A stretch of 64,000 nucleotides of DNA from Thermohahella caldifontis (GTDB taxonomy: Bacteria; Pseudomonadota; Gammaproteobacteria; Pseudomonadales; Oleiphilaceae): assembly GCF_041153465.1 (NCBI RefSeq), contig NZ_CP154858.1:248001-312000 (forward strand). The letters run 5' to 3'. The position numbers and the translations under genes are program-made. Below are positions 8,278 to 16,332 of the stretch, one piece after another (position 1 is the first letter of the stretch; each line of letters opens with the position of its first letter). A model generated the notes under the pieces. It saw only the letters and a program-made list of their open reading frames with translations, was not told the DNA's origin and searched no databases.

Positions 8278-8468
8278 CATGCACCTTTCCCTGTGGCAGA
8301 GGTACAACACGTTTCTGGTATGGGGGCTTTATTCATCTGGATGACGGACAGGAAAGGCTCTGCCACTTTAGTCATGCCATTCTCCATGTGTATATTTCTT
8401 GCAAATCTACGCATATGTGCGACCATATTTGGTCCGGATTCAACCTGGCCCGAATCCGGGCCTTTTTT
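8278..8468 (+). ncRNA. Candidate structured small RNA or leader upstream of tadA
   Basis: No protein gene is evident here. The segment contains two competing long-range helices. Helix 1 pairs CCTTTCC(C)TGT at 8284-8294 with ACAGGAAAGG at 8348-8357 (10 bp, one bulge). Helix 2 pairs GTGGCAGAG at 8293-8301 with CTCTGCCAC at 8358-8366 (9 bp perfect). They share bases 8293-8294 and cannot easily coexist. A small hairpin, TCAT-CTGG-ATGA, sits in the loop at 8333-8344. The stretch ends in a strong intrinsic terminator. It does not resemble 6S, SRP or tmRNA. It could be an independent RNA or an attenuated leader of tadA-galE-ugd. Confidence 0.4.
8431..8468 (+). terminator. Rho-independent terminator before tadA
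   Basis: An 11-bp stem pairs GGTCCGGATTC (8431-8441) with GAATCCGGGCC (8452-8462), with one G-T wobble and a 10-base loop. TTTTTT follows at 8463-8468. A shorter alternative stem, GGCCCG/CGGGCC, uses the same 3' arm. It ends 27 bases before the tadA start. Confidence 0.88.
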
Positions 8469-8495
8469 GTGTGACAGGCCCCAAGGTATCCCCGT

Positions 8496-8993
8496 TTGAC
8501 GGCAAAAAGCCCTTCCGAAGAGATCAGCCCGGATGCACGCTGGATGCAGGAGGCCCTGCGTCTGGCGCGTCACGCGGCGTCGCAGGATGAAGTGCCGGTG
8601 GGGGCCGTGGTGGTCTGCCGGGGTGAGGTCATCGGCCGGGGCTGGAACCGCCCCATCAGCAGTGGCGATCCGACCGCACACGCGGAAATCGTCGCGCTGC
8701 GTGATGCCGCACGGTGGCTGAACAATTACCGCATGCCGGAAGCGGATCTCTATGTCACCATTGAGCCCTGTACCATGTGTTACGGTGCCCTGATCCATGC
8801 CCGGATTCGCCGGATTGTGTACGGGGCCCCCGAACCGAAGGCCGGTGTCATTCAGAGCCAGCTTCAATTGCCGCAGGCAAGCTGCTATAACTGGTCCCCG
8901 GAAATTGTCGGCGGGGTGGAGGCCGAAGCCTGCGCTGAACTCATATCAGGTTTTTTCAGACAAAAACGTCTGCGCAACAAGGAGTCAGGATGA
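8496..8993 (+). CDS. tadA: tRNA-specific adenosine-34 deaminase
   Basis: TadA deaminates A34 of tRNA-Arg(ACG) to inosine. The 165-residue protein has the zinc-site motifs HAEIVAL (His62, catalytic Glu64) and PCTMC (Cys92, Cys95) of the cytidine/deoxycytidylate deaminase fold. The likely start is TTG at 8496, with AAGG nine bases upstream. A later ATG at 8544 would remove the first helix seen in homologues. The stop overlaps the galE ATG by four bases, so tadA, galE and probably ugd are co-transcribed. Confidence 0.93.
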   Translation: MTAKSPSEEISPDARWMQEALRLARHAASQDEVPVGAVVVCRGEVIGRGWNRPISSGDPTAHAEIVALRDAARWLNNYRMPEADLYVTIEPCTMCYGALIHARIRRIVYGAPEPKAGVIQSQLQLPQASCYNWSPEIVGGVEAEACAELISGFFRQKRLRNKESG

Positions 8994-9991
8994 AAGTTTT
9001 GGTTACCGGCGGCGCCGGTTACATCGGCAGCCATGTGGTTCGCCAGCTGGGCGATGCCGGGCACGACATCGTCGTATATGACAACCTCTCCACCGGCTAC
9101 CCCTGGGCCGTGACCCATGGCCGCCTGGTGGTGGGTGATATCGGTCACGTGGAGCGTCTGGAGCAGCTCTTCCGGGACGAGGATTTCGAGGCGGTGCTGC
9201 ACTTTGCCGCACACATCGTGGTGCCCGAGTCGGTGGCCAATCCGGGCAAGTATTACCGCAACAACACCCGCAACACACTGAATCTGCTCTCTATGATCGA
9301 GCGCTATCAGGTGCCCTATCTGGTCTTCTCTTCCACCGCTGCGGTTTACGGCATGCCCGACAACCCGCAGATTGACGAGAACGCCCCCACCGCACCGATC
9401 AACCCCTATGGCTGGTCAAAGCTCATGAGCGAACAGATGATCCGCGACCTCAGTGCGGCCACGGATATCAAGCACGTGATCCTGCGCTATTTCAATGTGG
9501 CCGGCGCGGATCCTGAAGGGCGCATTGGCCAGGCAACACCGGAAGCCACACACCTGATCAAGGTGGCCTGCGAGTGCGCCACCGGTGCCCGGTCCGGCAT
9601 GAGCATATTCGGTACCGACTATCCCACGCCCGACGGCACCTGCATCCGGGACTACATCCATGTTGAAGACCTGGCGCGGGCTCATGTCATGGCGCTGGAC
9701 TATCTGGTCGGGCAACAGACATCCAATCTGTTCAACTGCGGGTACGGGCGCGGATTCAGCGTGCGTGAAGTCATCGAAGCGGTGAAGCGCATTTCCGGCG
9801 TGGATTTCCCGGTAGAGGAAACCGGTCGCCGTGCCGGGGATCCCGCTGCGCTGGTGGCCGGGAACGCCCGAATCCGCGACGTGTTGGGGTGGACCCCACA
9901 GTATGCTGATCTGGACGTGATCGTGGACACCGCACTCAAATGGGAAAAAATCTGGCAGGAACGCAGGCAAAAGGACGCGTTCCCGCGATAA
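8990..9991 (+). CDS. galE: UDP-glucose 4-epimerase
   Basis: GalE interconverts UDP-glucose and UDP-galactose. The 333-residue extended short-chain dehydrogenase has the NAD-binding motif TGGAGYIGSH at residues 6-15, the catalytic YGWSK (Tyr140, Lys144), SSTAAVYG (Ser/Thr of the triad) and RYFNVAGADPEG typical of GalE. The start overlaps the tadA stop (ATGA) and is preceded by AAGGAGT. ugd follows after 14 bases. The pair supplies sugar nucleotides for surface polysaccharide. Substrate range (GlcNAc versus Glc) is not decided by sequence alone. Confidence 0.95.
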   Translation: MKVLVTGGAGYIGSHVVRQLGDAGHDIVVYDNLSTGYPWAVTHGRLVVGDIGHVERLEQLFRDEDFEAVLHFAAHIVVPESVANPGKYYRNNTRNTLNLLSMIERYQVPYLVFSSTAAVYGMPDNPQIDENAPTAPINPYGWSKLMSEQMIRDLSAATDIKHVILRYFNVAGADPEGRIGQATPEATHLIKVACECATGARSGMSIFGTDYPTPDGTCIRDYIHVEDLARAHVMALDYLVGQQTSNLFNCGYGRGFSVREVIEAVKRISGVDFPVEETGRRAGDPAALVAGNARIRDVLGWTPQYADLDVIVDTALKWEKIWQERRQKDAFPR

Positions 9992-10005
9992 GTCAGGAGT
10001 AATCA

Positions 10006-11349
10006 ATGAAAATCGCGATATTCGGAACAGGATATGTGGGACTGGTGACCGGGGCCTGTCTGGCCGATGCGGGCCATCACGTCATGTGTGTGGATGTGGA
10101 CGAGGCCAAGATCGAGGGCCTGCGCAATGGCGTCATTCCCATTTACGAGCCCGGGCTGGAAAACATCGTCAAGGCCAATGCGGCCGCCGGGCGTCTGCAG
10201 TTCACCACCGATGCCCGTGAAGCCATCGAATTTGGCCTGGTCCAGTTCATAGCCGTGGGTACGCCGCCGGATGAGGATGGCTCTGCCGATCTGCGTTATG
10301 TACTGCAGGTGGCGAGCACCATTGGTCAGCACATGACCGACTATCGCGTGGTGGTAGACAAGTCTACGGTGCCTGTCGGCACCGGCGACCGGGTACGCCG
10401 CACCATTGCCGAGGCGCTGGCAGAGCGGGGCGAGGCCATTCCCTTCGACGTGGTTTCCAATCCGGAATTTCTCAAGGAAGGGGATGCCGTCAATGACTTC
10501 ATGAAGCCCGACCGGATCGTGATCGGCGCTGAAAGCGAGCGCGCCGTGGAAGTGTTGCGTGAAGTGTATGAGCCCTTTAACCGCAACCGCGAACGCATCA
10601 TTGTCATGGACGTGCGTTCCGCCGAGCTGACCAAGTACGCCGCCAACGCCATGCTGGCCACCAAGATCAGCTTCATGAACGAGATCGCCAATCTGGCCGA
10701 GCGTCTGGGCGCGGATGTGGAATCGGTGCGCAAGGGGATCGGCTCCGACCCGCGTATCGGCTATCACTTCATCTACCCCGGTTGTGGCTATGGCGGCTCC
10801 TGCTTTCCCAAGGATGTGAAGGCACTGGTCTCCACCGCACGGGAAGTGGGTCATCCGGCCCGGCTTCTGGAAGCCGTGGAAGATGTGAACGACCGGCAGA
10901 AGAATGTCCTTTTCGAGAAGATCTATGCCGAATTCGGTGAAGATCTGAAGGGCAAGACCTTTGCCGTCTGGGGCCTGGCCTTCAAGCCCAACACCGATGA
11001 CATGCGTGAAGCCTCCAGCCGTCGCCTCATGGAGCAGCTCTGGGAGGCAGGCGCATCGGTTCAGGCATACGACCCGGAAGCCATGAAGGAAACCCAGCGC
11101 ATCTATGGGGAGCGCGATGACCTGACCCTGTGCGGCACCAAGGAACAAGCCCTGCGCAATGCAGACGCGCTGGTCATCTGTACCGAATGGAAAGAATTCC
11201 GTTCGCCGGACTTCGAGCTCATTGCCCGGACACTGCGTCAGCCATTGATCTTCGATGGCCGCAACCTCTATGACCCCGCCCGCATGGAGCGCTACGGCCT
11301 GCGTTACTTCGGCATTGGCCGGGGTCTCAGCGTGAAGCCGGTCCTGTGA
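10006..11349 (+). CDS. ugd: UDP-glucose 6-dehydrogenase
   Basis: Ugd oxidises UDP-glucose twice with NAD+ to UDP-glucuronate, a precursor of capsule or lipid A modification. The 447 residues begin MKIAIFGTGYVGLVTGACLADAGH (Rossmann GxGxxG). The central SAELTKYAANAMLATKISFMNE and the catalytic Cys266 in YGGSCFPKD are diagnostic. The C-terminal Rossmann domain (VWGLAFKPNTDDMREASS) is complete. AGGAG precedes the ATG. It is the third gene of the tadA-galE-ugd run, and its last bases overlap the GTG start of the HIT gene. Confidence 0.97.
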   Translation: MKIAIFGTGYVGLVTGACLADAGHHVMCVDVDEAKIEGLRNGVIPIYEPGLENIVKANAAAGRLQFTTDAREAIEFGLVQFIAVGTPPDEDGSADLRYVLQVASTIGQHMTDYRVVVDKSTVPVGTGDRVRRTIAEALAERGEAIPFDVVSNPEFLKEGDAVNDFMKPDRIVIGAESERAVEVLREVYEPFNRNRERIIVMDVRSAELTKYAANAMLATKISFMNEIANLAERLGADVESVRKGIGSDPRIGYHFIYPGCGYGGSCFPKDVKALVSTAREVGHPARLLEAVEDVNDRQKNVLFEKIYAEFGEDLKGKTFAVWGLAFKPNTDDMREASSRRLMEQLWEAGASVQAYDPEAMKETQRIYGERDDLTLCGTKEQALRNADALVICTEWKEFRSPDFELIARTLRQPLIFDGRNLYDPARMERYGLRYFGIGRGLSVKPVL

Positions 11350-11762
11350 GCGCCTGGACACTGCACCCGCGGCTGGCGGCGGATTGCCTGACTCTGGGCG
11401 ATCTGCCCCTGTGCCGCGTGCTCATCATGAATGACCGGCAGTATCCATGGCTGATTCTGGTGCCGCGCCGCCCGGATATTCGTGAGGCCCATGAGCTGGA
11501 CGAGGAAGACTATAGCCAGCTCTGGCTCGAAAGCCGGATCACGGGGCAGGTGATGATGGCGGAACTTCAGGGCCACAAGCTCAATATCGCCGCCCTGGGC
11601 AATCTGGTGCCGCAGCTGCATCTTCACCATGTTGTACGCTTTGAGAACGACCCGGCCTGGCCCGGTCCCGTCTGGGGTGTGCGCCCGCCCGAACCCTATG
11701 CGGACCGGGGGCAGGCGCTGGGCATGCGGCTGTTCAGTCTGATTCAGGTGCGTCTGGGGTAA
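11346..11762 (+). CDS. HIT domain protein
   Basis: This 138-residue histidine-triad family protein probably hydrolyses nucleotide conjugates; its real substrate is unknown. The motif LGNLVPQLHLHHVVRF, near residues 86-101, holds the His-x-His-His cluster on the conserved loop, and YPWLILVPRRP is the usual strand upstream. It starts with GTG inside the ugd stop codon (GTGA overlap), indicating coupling. Its 3' end overlaps the convergent fabR gene by 29 bases, so the two transcripts are antisense to each other at their ends. Confidence 0.88.
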   Translation: MSAWTLHPRLAADCLTLGDLPLCRVLIMNDRQYPWLILVPRRPDIREAHELDEEDYSQLWLESRITGQVMMAELQGHKLNIAALGNLVPQLHLHHVVRFENDPAWPGPVWGVRPPEPYADRGQALGMRLFSLIQVRLG

Positions 11763-12378
11763 CGGCGCGCCGCCGGCCTTCCTGCTGGGCTCCGCGCAAC
11801 ACGTAACGCAGTTGGCGGGCCAGGCGCTCGCGCACGGCCTGCCTTTCTGCCGGTGTACTGTCCAGCAGATCGGCACCCGCGTTGAACACCAGGGTCACCA
11901 TGGCTTCCGCCACCAGTCGCGGATCTTCCAGTGGCTGGTTCAGTTCGTTGGCCTTGCGCTCCAGATCCCATGACAGCTCGGTGACGAAGTGATCAATCTC
12001 CGCCTTGATTGCCGCCCGGAACTGGCGTGACAGGCCGGATCGCTCGCGCAACAACAAGCGAAACAGGCTGGCATTGGCACTCAGATATTCCAGAAAGGTA
12101 TCCAGTGAGGTCTGGATGGCGCTGCCCGAACTGGCAATGCGCTTGCGGGCCTGCCGCATCAGCTGTCGCAGGGTCACCCCGCCTTCGTCCACCAGAGCCA
12201 GCCCCAGTTCTTCCATGTCACTGAAGTGGCGATAGAAGGAAGTCGGGGCAATGCCTGCCTCGCGCGCTACTTCCCTGAGGCTGAGGCTTGAAAAGCTTTT
12301 CTCCGCATCCAGTTGACGGAGCGCCGCATCCAGCAGTGCACGGCGGGTGCGCTGTTTCTGTTCATTCCGGCCGGCCAT
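11734..12378 (-). CDS. fabR: TetR-family repressor FabR (unsaturated fatty acid control)
   Basis: FabR represses fabA/fabB-type or desaturase genes in response to acyl-chain unsaturation. The 214 residues share long stretches with Escherichia coli FabR as I recall it: KTRR-type start, FSSLSLREVAREAGIAPTS and FYRHFSDMEELGLALVDE (helix-turn-helix near residues 33-52), LRQLMRQARKRIA and FRLLLRERSG. The related Pseudomonas DesT has similar motifs, so the exact regulon is uncertain. Its AGGAGG ribosome-binding site lies inside the 3' arm of the terminator hairpin of the upstream gene (12379-12408), an odd arrangement that could limit translation. Confidence 0.9.
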   Translation of the reverse strand: MAGRNEQKQRTRRALLDAALRQLDAEKSFSSLSLREVAREAGIAPTSFYRHFSDMEELGLALVDEGGVTLRQLMRQARKRIASSGSAIQTSLDTFLEYLSANASLFRLLLRERSGLSRQFRAAIKAEIDHFVTELSWDLERKANELNQPLEDPRLVAEAMVTLVFNAGADLLDSTPAERQAVRERLARQLRYVLRGAQQEGRRRAVTPDAPESD

Positions 12379-12408
12379 AAAAAAGCGCCTCCTGTATCAA
12401 GGAGGCGC
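12379..12408 (-). terminator. Intrinsic terminator overlapping fabR ribosome-binding site
   Basis: On the minus strand a 9-bp stem (12400-12408 with 12385-12393, 6-base loop) is followed by six Ts at 12379-12384, directly adjoining the fabR ATG at 12378. The descending arm contains AGGAGG, the fabR Shine-Dalgarno. It would end transcripts of the reductase-like gene. Confidence 0.85.
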
Positions 12409-12430
12409 CAGTCTACATCAGGAGCAGGGA

Positions 12431-14491
12431 TCAGGCCACTTCAGCGGCAGCTGATGCCTTTTCCCTGGCCTTGAGCGCGAGCGTGCGGACACGTTCGAAG
12501 TCTTCGTCCGTATAAACCCCGTTCACGCCGGAAATGGCAGCCAGCTTCATGCCATGCTTCAGCCCGAGCTTGTAGATCTCGCGGACTTTCTCCCACTCGA
12601 TCTGACGACCCAGGGTGTAATTCTCGAACCGGCCTTCAAGTGCCAGCACGATGGTTTCCGCCAGACAGGCATAGGCCACCTTTGGCGGCAGACCAATGTC
12701 CTTCATGCGCACCTCTCCGGGCAGCTCGATCTCGCCGGACTCGATCACCAGCACATCGGGCCGTTTGGCCACATCCTCGGGCGGAATGTCCAGCGGTCTC
12801 GCCACATCCGTGATGACACAACCGGGCTTGACTTTCATGATGTCCAGGATGCGTTTGCCGGCGCCGGAGGTTGCAGTCACGATCATGTCCATTTCGCCCA
12901 GCGCGGCCTTGTCCGTGGTCGACGCGATCTCCAGACGGGCATCCGGCGTCTCTTTCAGAATGCTCTCCTTGAGTGCCAGCAGCTTGGCCGGTTCGGGAGC
13001 CACCAAATGGACTTCCTCAACGGCCTTGGCCAGCAGGCGGGCGCATACCGAGCCGATGGCACCCGTGGCGCCGACCACCATGGCCTTGCCCTTGATGCGT
13101 CCGCGTTCCGTGAACTCCACAAAGCCCAGACGCTTGACGGCTTCATAGGCCGCCCAGAGCGCGCCGGACGCGCTGTAGCTGTTGCCTGTGGTGATGGGCA
13201 GCGGCGCACGCTTGGCCACCGTGATGCCCGCATCCCCGACGACTTTGGTGAACGCACCGAGACCCATGATCTGTGCGCCCATCTTCTTGGCCATGTCCGC
13301 AGCAGCCAGCAGCCGCCGGTATGTGAATTCCGGATTGTGACGCATGATCTCCTTCGGCGTGCCACCGACGGTGATCAGCCAGCCTTCCGCTTCCGCACCG
13401 GTGGGGGAAACGATGCCTTCGACCTTCGAGTAGACAAAGGGCGGAGCCCAGGCCATGGCTTTTTCCACCTGATCCATGACCACCTGAGGTGCCACTCTGG
13501 AGAGAAGCGCCAGCGGCTTGGCCTTGTTCAGATACTTCTGGGACAGCGGGTGAATCACGAAGGCGAAGCGGTTCACCCGGCGATGACCGTTGGGGAACAG
13601 GACGCGTGGCTCAAGCTTCAGGTCATCAATGATTTCAAGGTAATCATCATGGATCACGTCTTCCGGCCGGCGCCCGGTGGCCGCACAGATCATGGCCTCC
13701 AGGGTGGCGATGCCCACGGGCTGCTCGAAGAGGCGTGGTGTGTAGTCAATGACGGTATAGACACCTTTTTCCTTCAGTTTTTCCAGGCGCTCCTCGGTGA
13801 CGGTCGAGGTGATGAGGGTGCGCTTGGCCAGATATTCACCGTCCAGGTTTTCCAGCGCATCCAGGGGGCCCACCAGCACATGGGCCTTCTTGAGCACGCT
13901 TTCCAGTGCCCAGCGGTTGATCATGGCTTTCGGGTTGAGGCGCGGCTGGACAATGTGCGCCGGCGTGTATTTCATCAGCGGGTGTGTGGCCTGGGCATAA
14001 AGCTCCAGCTGCTTCAGCGAGGTCAGGCAGGCCGGAGCCGCGACCTGAAGGACCGGATCGGCAAAATACAGGTTGTCCGTGTACTCGTTCAGAACGCTGG
14101 CGGCTTTCCAGTCACTCAGGCCGTTGAAGAACAGCGTGACCGCATTGTTGAAAAAATTGCCCTCGGTAATCTGGGTGTGACGGATGGCCCAGTCCATGAG
14201 GATGTCACGCAGGGTGGAGCCCGCTGTCACCGGTGTCCCGTCCGCCTCTTCTTCCAGCATGGCCATGAAGGGTTCATGCAGGCATTGCGCCCCCACCCGG
14301 CAGTGATCCCGCATGCCGGCCAGTGCAATCATGTCGGCCTTGTCCTTCCACTGTTCCACCAGTGCCTGTGCCTGCTGGGGATTGTGGTCTGTTCCCACGC
14401 GAACCAGCCTGAAATCCGTATTCAGAAACCGGGTCTGAAAATCATAGTTGTCATCTGAGCTGCCCAGACTGATGGTCACGATTGTTTTCAT
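12431..14491 (-). CDS. Two-part protein with acyl-ACP-reductase-like C-terminal half
   Basis: The protein has 686 residues. The C-terminal half (about 330-686) resembles cyanobacterial long-chain acyl-ACP reductase: an AGxx-type segment (RRLLAAADMAKKMGAQIMGLGAFTKV), TTGNSYSASGALWAAYEAV, the Rossmann motif VVGATGAIGSVCARLL near residue 475, and YACLAETIVLALEG with Cys609 at the position of the acylated cysteine, then FENYTLGRQI. The N-terminal 320 residues have no family I can name. By analogy it could reduce acyl thioesters to aldehydes, but this is inference. The ATG at 14491 has GAGGG six bases upstream and is preferred to 14542. It is transcribed towards fabR, with a terminator between. 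Confidence 0.8.
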   Translation of the reverse strand: MKTIVTISLGSSDDNYDFQTRFLNTDFRLVRVGTDHNPQQAQALVEQWKDKADMIALAGMRDHCRVGAQCLHEPFMAMLEEEADGTPVTAGSTLRDILMDWAIRHTQITEGNFFNNAVTLFFNGLSDWKAASVLNEYTDNLYFADPVLQVAAPACLTSLKQLELYAQATHPLMKYTPAHIVQPRLNPKAMINRWALESVLKKAHVLVGPLDALENLDGEYLAKRTLITSTVTEERLEKLKEKGVYTVIDYTPRLFEQPVGIATLEAMICAATGRRPEDVIHDDYLEIIDDLKLEPRVLFPNGHRRVNRFAFVIHPLSQKYLNKAKPLALLSRVAPQVVMDQVEKAMAWAPPFVYSKVEGIVSPTGAEAEGWLITVGGTPKEIMRHNPEFTYRRLLAAADMAKKMGAQIMGLGAFTKVVGDAGITVAKRAPLPITTGNSYSASGALWAAYEAVKRLGFVEFTERGRIKGKAMVVGATGAIGSVCARLLAKAVEEVHLVAPEPAKLLALKESILKETPDARLEIASTTDKAALGEMDMIVTATSGAGKRILDIMKVKPGCVITDVARPLDIPPEDVAKRPDVLVIESGEIELPGEVRMKDIGLPPKVAYACLAETIVLALEGRFENYTLGRQIEWEKVREIYKLGLKHGMKLAAISGVNGVYTDEDFERVRTLALKAREKASAAAEVA

Positions 14492-14699
14492 GGATTCCCT
14501 CTTCGAGACGTCTGATTGTTTTGGTACTGACCAGTCTGACACGTATAAATGTGGGCGGACATTGCCCAGATCAAGATTTGCTCAGTTTCGTTCACATTTC
14601 TTTACGGGAACTTCGACCTAGGTGGAATGGTGGGATATGACGCGGCGCCGGTAACATGCGGTTTGCTCGAGAACAAATACAATAGCGAGAGAGAACGAT

Positions 14700-15941
14700 A
14701 TGATTTTGCGCGTTTTATGTCTGGTCTGTCTGTTTGTTGCGCCACTTGTCTCGGCCGGAACCATCACGCTGGGATTGAACTACCCGCAAACAGGCCGTTA
14801 TGCGGAGCAGGGGCGGGAGCAGCATTGTGCCGCACAGATGGCAGTGGATGAAATCAACGCCAGCGGCGGTATTCTGGGCCAGACGGTCCGGCTGGCAACC
14901 CGGGACTCGCGTTCCAGGCCGGACATTGCCGTGGCCAATGTCCGTGAGTTGATCGTTAAGGAACAGGCCGTCATGCTTTTCGGAGGCGCCTCTTCGGCGG
15001 TAGCCATCGCTGCAGGGAAGGAAGCGGCGAGACATGACCGTTTGTATTTCGGCACGCTGACGTATTCAAACGCAACCACCGGTGCGGAAGGGCACCGGTA
15101 CATGTTCCGCGAAACCTACAATGCCTGGATGGCCGCCCGGGTGCTTGCCAAGACGCTCAACAGCCAGTACGCCGGGCAGCGTTATTTCTATCTGACGGCC
15201 GACTATACCTGGGGATGGAGTACCGAGGCGTCCTTGCGCAGATTTACGGGAACGACCGACCTACAGTTGAACCCCGGCGTCAAAACTCCTTTTCCGGGTG
15301 CCCGTCTGACCCATTTCCGGGATGCGCTGAAGGCTGCCGAGGCATCGGGTGCTCAGGTGCTGGTTCTGGTGCTTTTCGGGGATGACATGGTCCGGGCGCT
15401 GACACTGGCCCACCAGATGGGACTGAAGAACAAGATGGCCGTCGTGGTACCGTGCCTGGAGCTCGGCATGGCTCAGAAGGCCGGAGCTGGCATCATGGAG
15501 GGCGTGATTGGCGCGGTTCCCTGGAGCTGGCAGGTGCCTTACCAGTATGACTACCCGGCGGGCCGGAAGTTTGTCGAAGCCTTTTCCGGGCGTTACAAGA
15601 AACGCCCCTCATCCTCCGCGGCTTCGGCTTATACCATTGTTTACGAATACAAGGATGCGGTGGAGCGGGCCGGCACCTTTGATACGGCCCGGGTCATTGC
15701 CGAACTGGAAGGTCATCGTTACCGCCGGCTCAAGGATGACCAGTACTGGCGCGCCTTTGATCATCAGAGCGTGCAGACCGTCTATGCGGTTTGCGGCAAG
15801 CCCTGGCAGCAGGTGTTGCAGGACCCTTACCGGGCAGACTATTTCGAGCTGATTGACAGTCTTGCCGGGGAAGAGGCCGCCGGGACGCAGGAAGAGAGGA
15901 CAGAAGCCCGGAAAGCGGCAGGAAAACCGTCACGATTGTAA
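14700..15941 (+). CDS. Periplasmic type 1 substrate-binding protein (branched-chain amino acid type)
   Basis: This 413-residue exported protein has a cleavable signal peptide (MILRVLCLVCLFVAPLVSA). The mature part fits the Peripla_BP_6 fold: TITLGLNYPQTGRYAEQGRE, AVDEINASGGILGQTVRL, VMLFGGASSAVAIAAGKEAAR and YLTADYTWGWS. These proteins usually deliver amino acids, amides or urea to ABC transporters. No permease or ATPase gene adjoins it, so it may serve a distant transporter or a sensor. The C-terminal tail is Ala/Glu/Arg-rich and poorly conserved-looking. It is divergent from the reductase-like gene across a 208-base gap. Confidence 0.85.
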   Translation: MILRVLCLVCLFVAPLVSAGTITLGLNYPQTGRYAEQGREQHCAAQMAVDEINASGGILGQTVRLATRDSRSRPDIAVANVRELIVKEQAVMLFGGASSAVAIAAGKEAARHDRLYFGTLTYSNATTGAEGHRYMFRETYNAWMAARVLAKTLNSQYAGQRYFYLTADYTWGWSTEASLRRFTGTTDLQLNPGVKTPFPGARLTHFRDALKAAEASGAQVLVLVLFGDDMVRALTLAHQMGLKNKMAVVVPCLELGMAQKAGAGIMEGVIGAVPWSWQVPYQYDYPAGRKFVEAFSGRYKKRPSSSAASAYTIVYEYKDAVERAGTFDTARVIAELEGHRYRRLKDDQYWRAFDHQSVQTVYAVCGKPWQQVLQDPYRADYFELIDSLAGEEAAGTQEERTEARKAAGKPSRL

Positions 15942-15992
15942 CCACATCCCGCTTCCTTTCTCACAGGCATGCTTTTACCGGAAAAATCGGTT

Positions 15993-15998
15993 TATAAT
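15993..15998 (+). promoter_or_regulatory. -10 box TATAAT for the fmdB-aspS transcript
   Basis: A perfect TATAAT lies 43 bases before the fmdB-like ATG. No strong -35 hexamer is visible at 16-18 bases. Transcription would begin near 16005. Confidence 0.45.
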
Positions 15999-16041
15999 AC
16001 GGCGCTTTGTTTAAGGTGGTTCGCTGTAGACGAGGTGGCGC

Positions 16042-16305
16042 ATGCCGATTTACGAGTACGTTTGCAAGGCCTGTGGATTCGAGAAGGAATATCTTCAGAA
16101 AGTCAGTGACCCGGTACTGGTCACCTGTCCGGAATGCCGGCAGGACACCTTTCACAAGAAAATTTCAGCACCCGGCTTTCGCCTGAAGGGCGGTGGCTGG
16201 TACGAAACCGATTTCAAGACCGGCGCGAAGAAGAACCTGGCCACGGGTGACAGCTGCGCACCCACCGGGTGTGGCCAGTGTGCCGGCAGCGCTTCGGCCG
16301 ACTAA
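16042..16305 (+). CDS. FmdB-family zinc-ribbon protein
   Basis: This small 87-residue protein starts MPIYEYVCKACGFEKEYLQ, the FmdB/CxxC putative regulatory signature. The ribbon uses CKAC and CPEC, followed by FHKKISAPGFRLKGGGWYETDF. The tail has further cysteines (CAPTGCGQC) that could bind metal. The function is unknown; homologues often lie directly upstream of aspS in gammaproteobacteria, as here (27-base gap). The role in aspS expression or translation is not established. Confidence 0.88.
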   Translation: MPIYEYVCKACGFEKEYLQKVSDPVLVTCPECRQDTFHKKISAPGFRLKGGGWYETDFKTGAKKNLATGDSCAPTGCGQCAGSASAD

Positions 16306-16332
16306 GACAGCAGACATCAGGAATACACAACT

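Noticed and set aside
8278..8468. Identification of the structured stretch as 6S RNA, SRP RNA or tmRNA
   Set aside because: The ends do not pair as in 6S, no SRP tetraloop motif is visible, and no tRNA-like domain exists.
12554..14458. A 634-codon plus-strand open frame opposite the reductase-like gene
   Set aside because: Mirror frame; no conserved motif, and the minus-strand gene has clear AAR-like motifs and a ribosome site.
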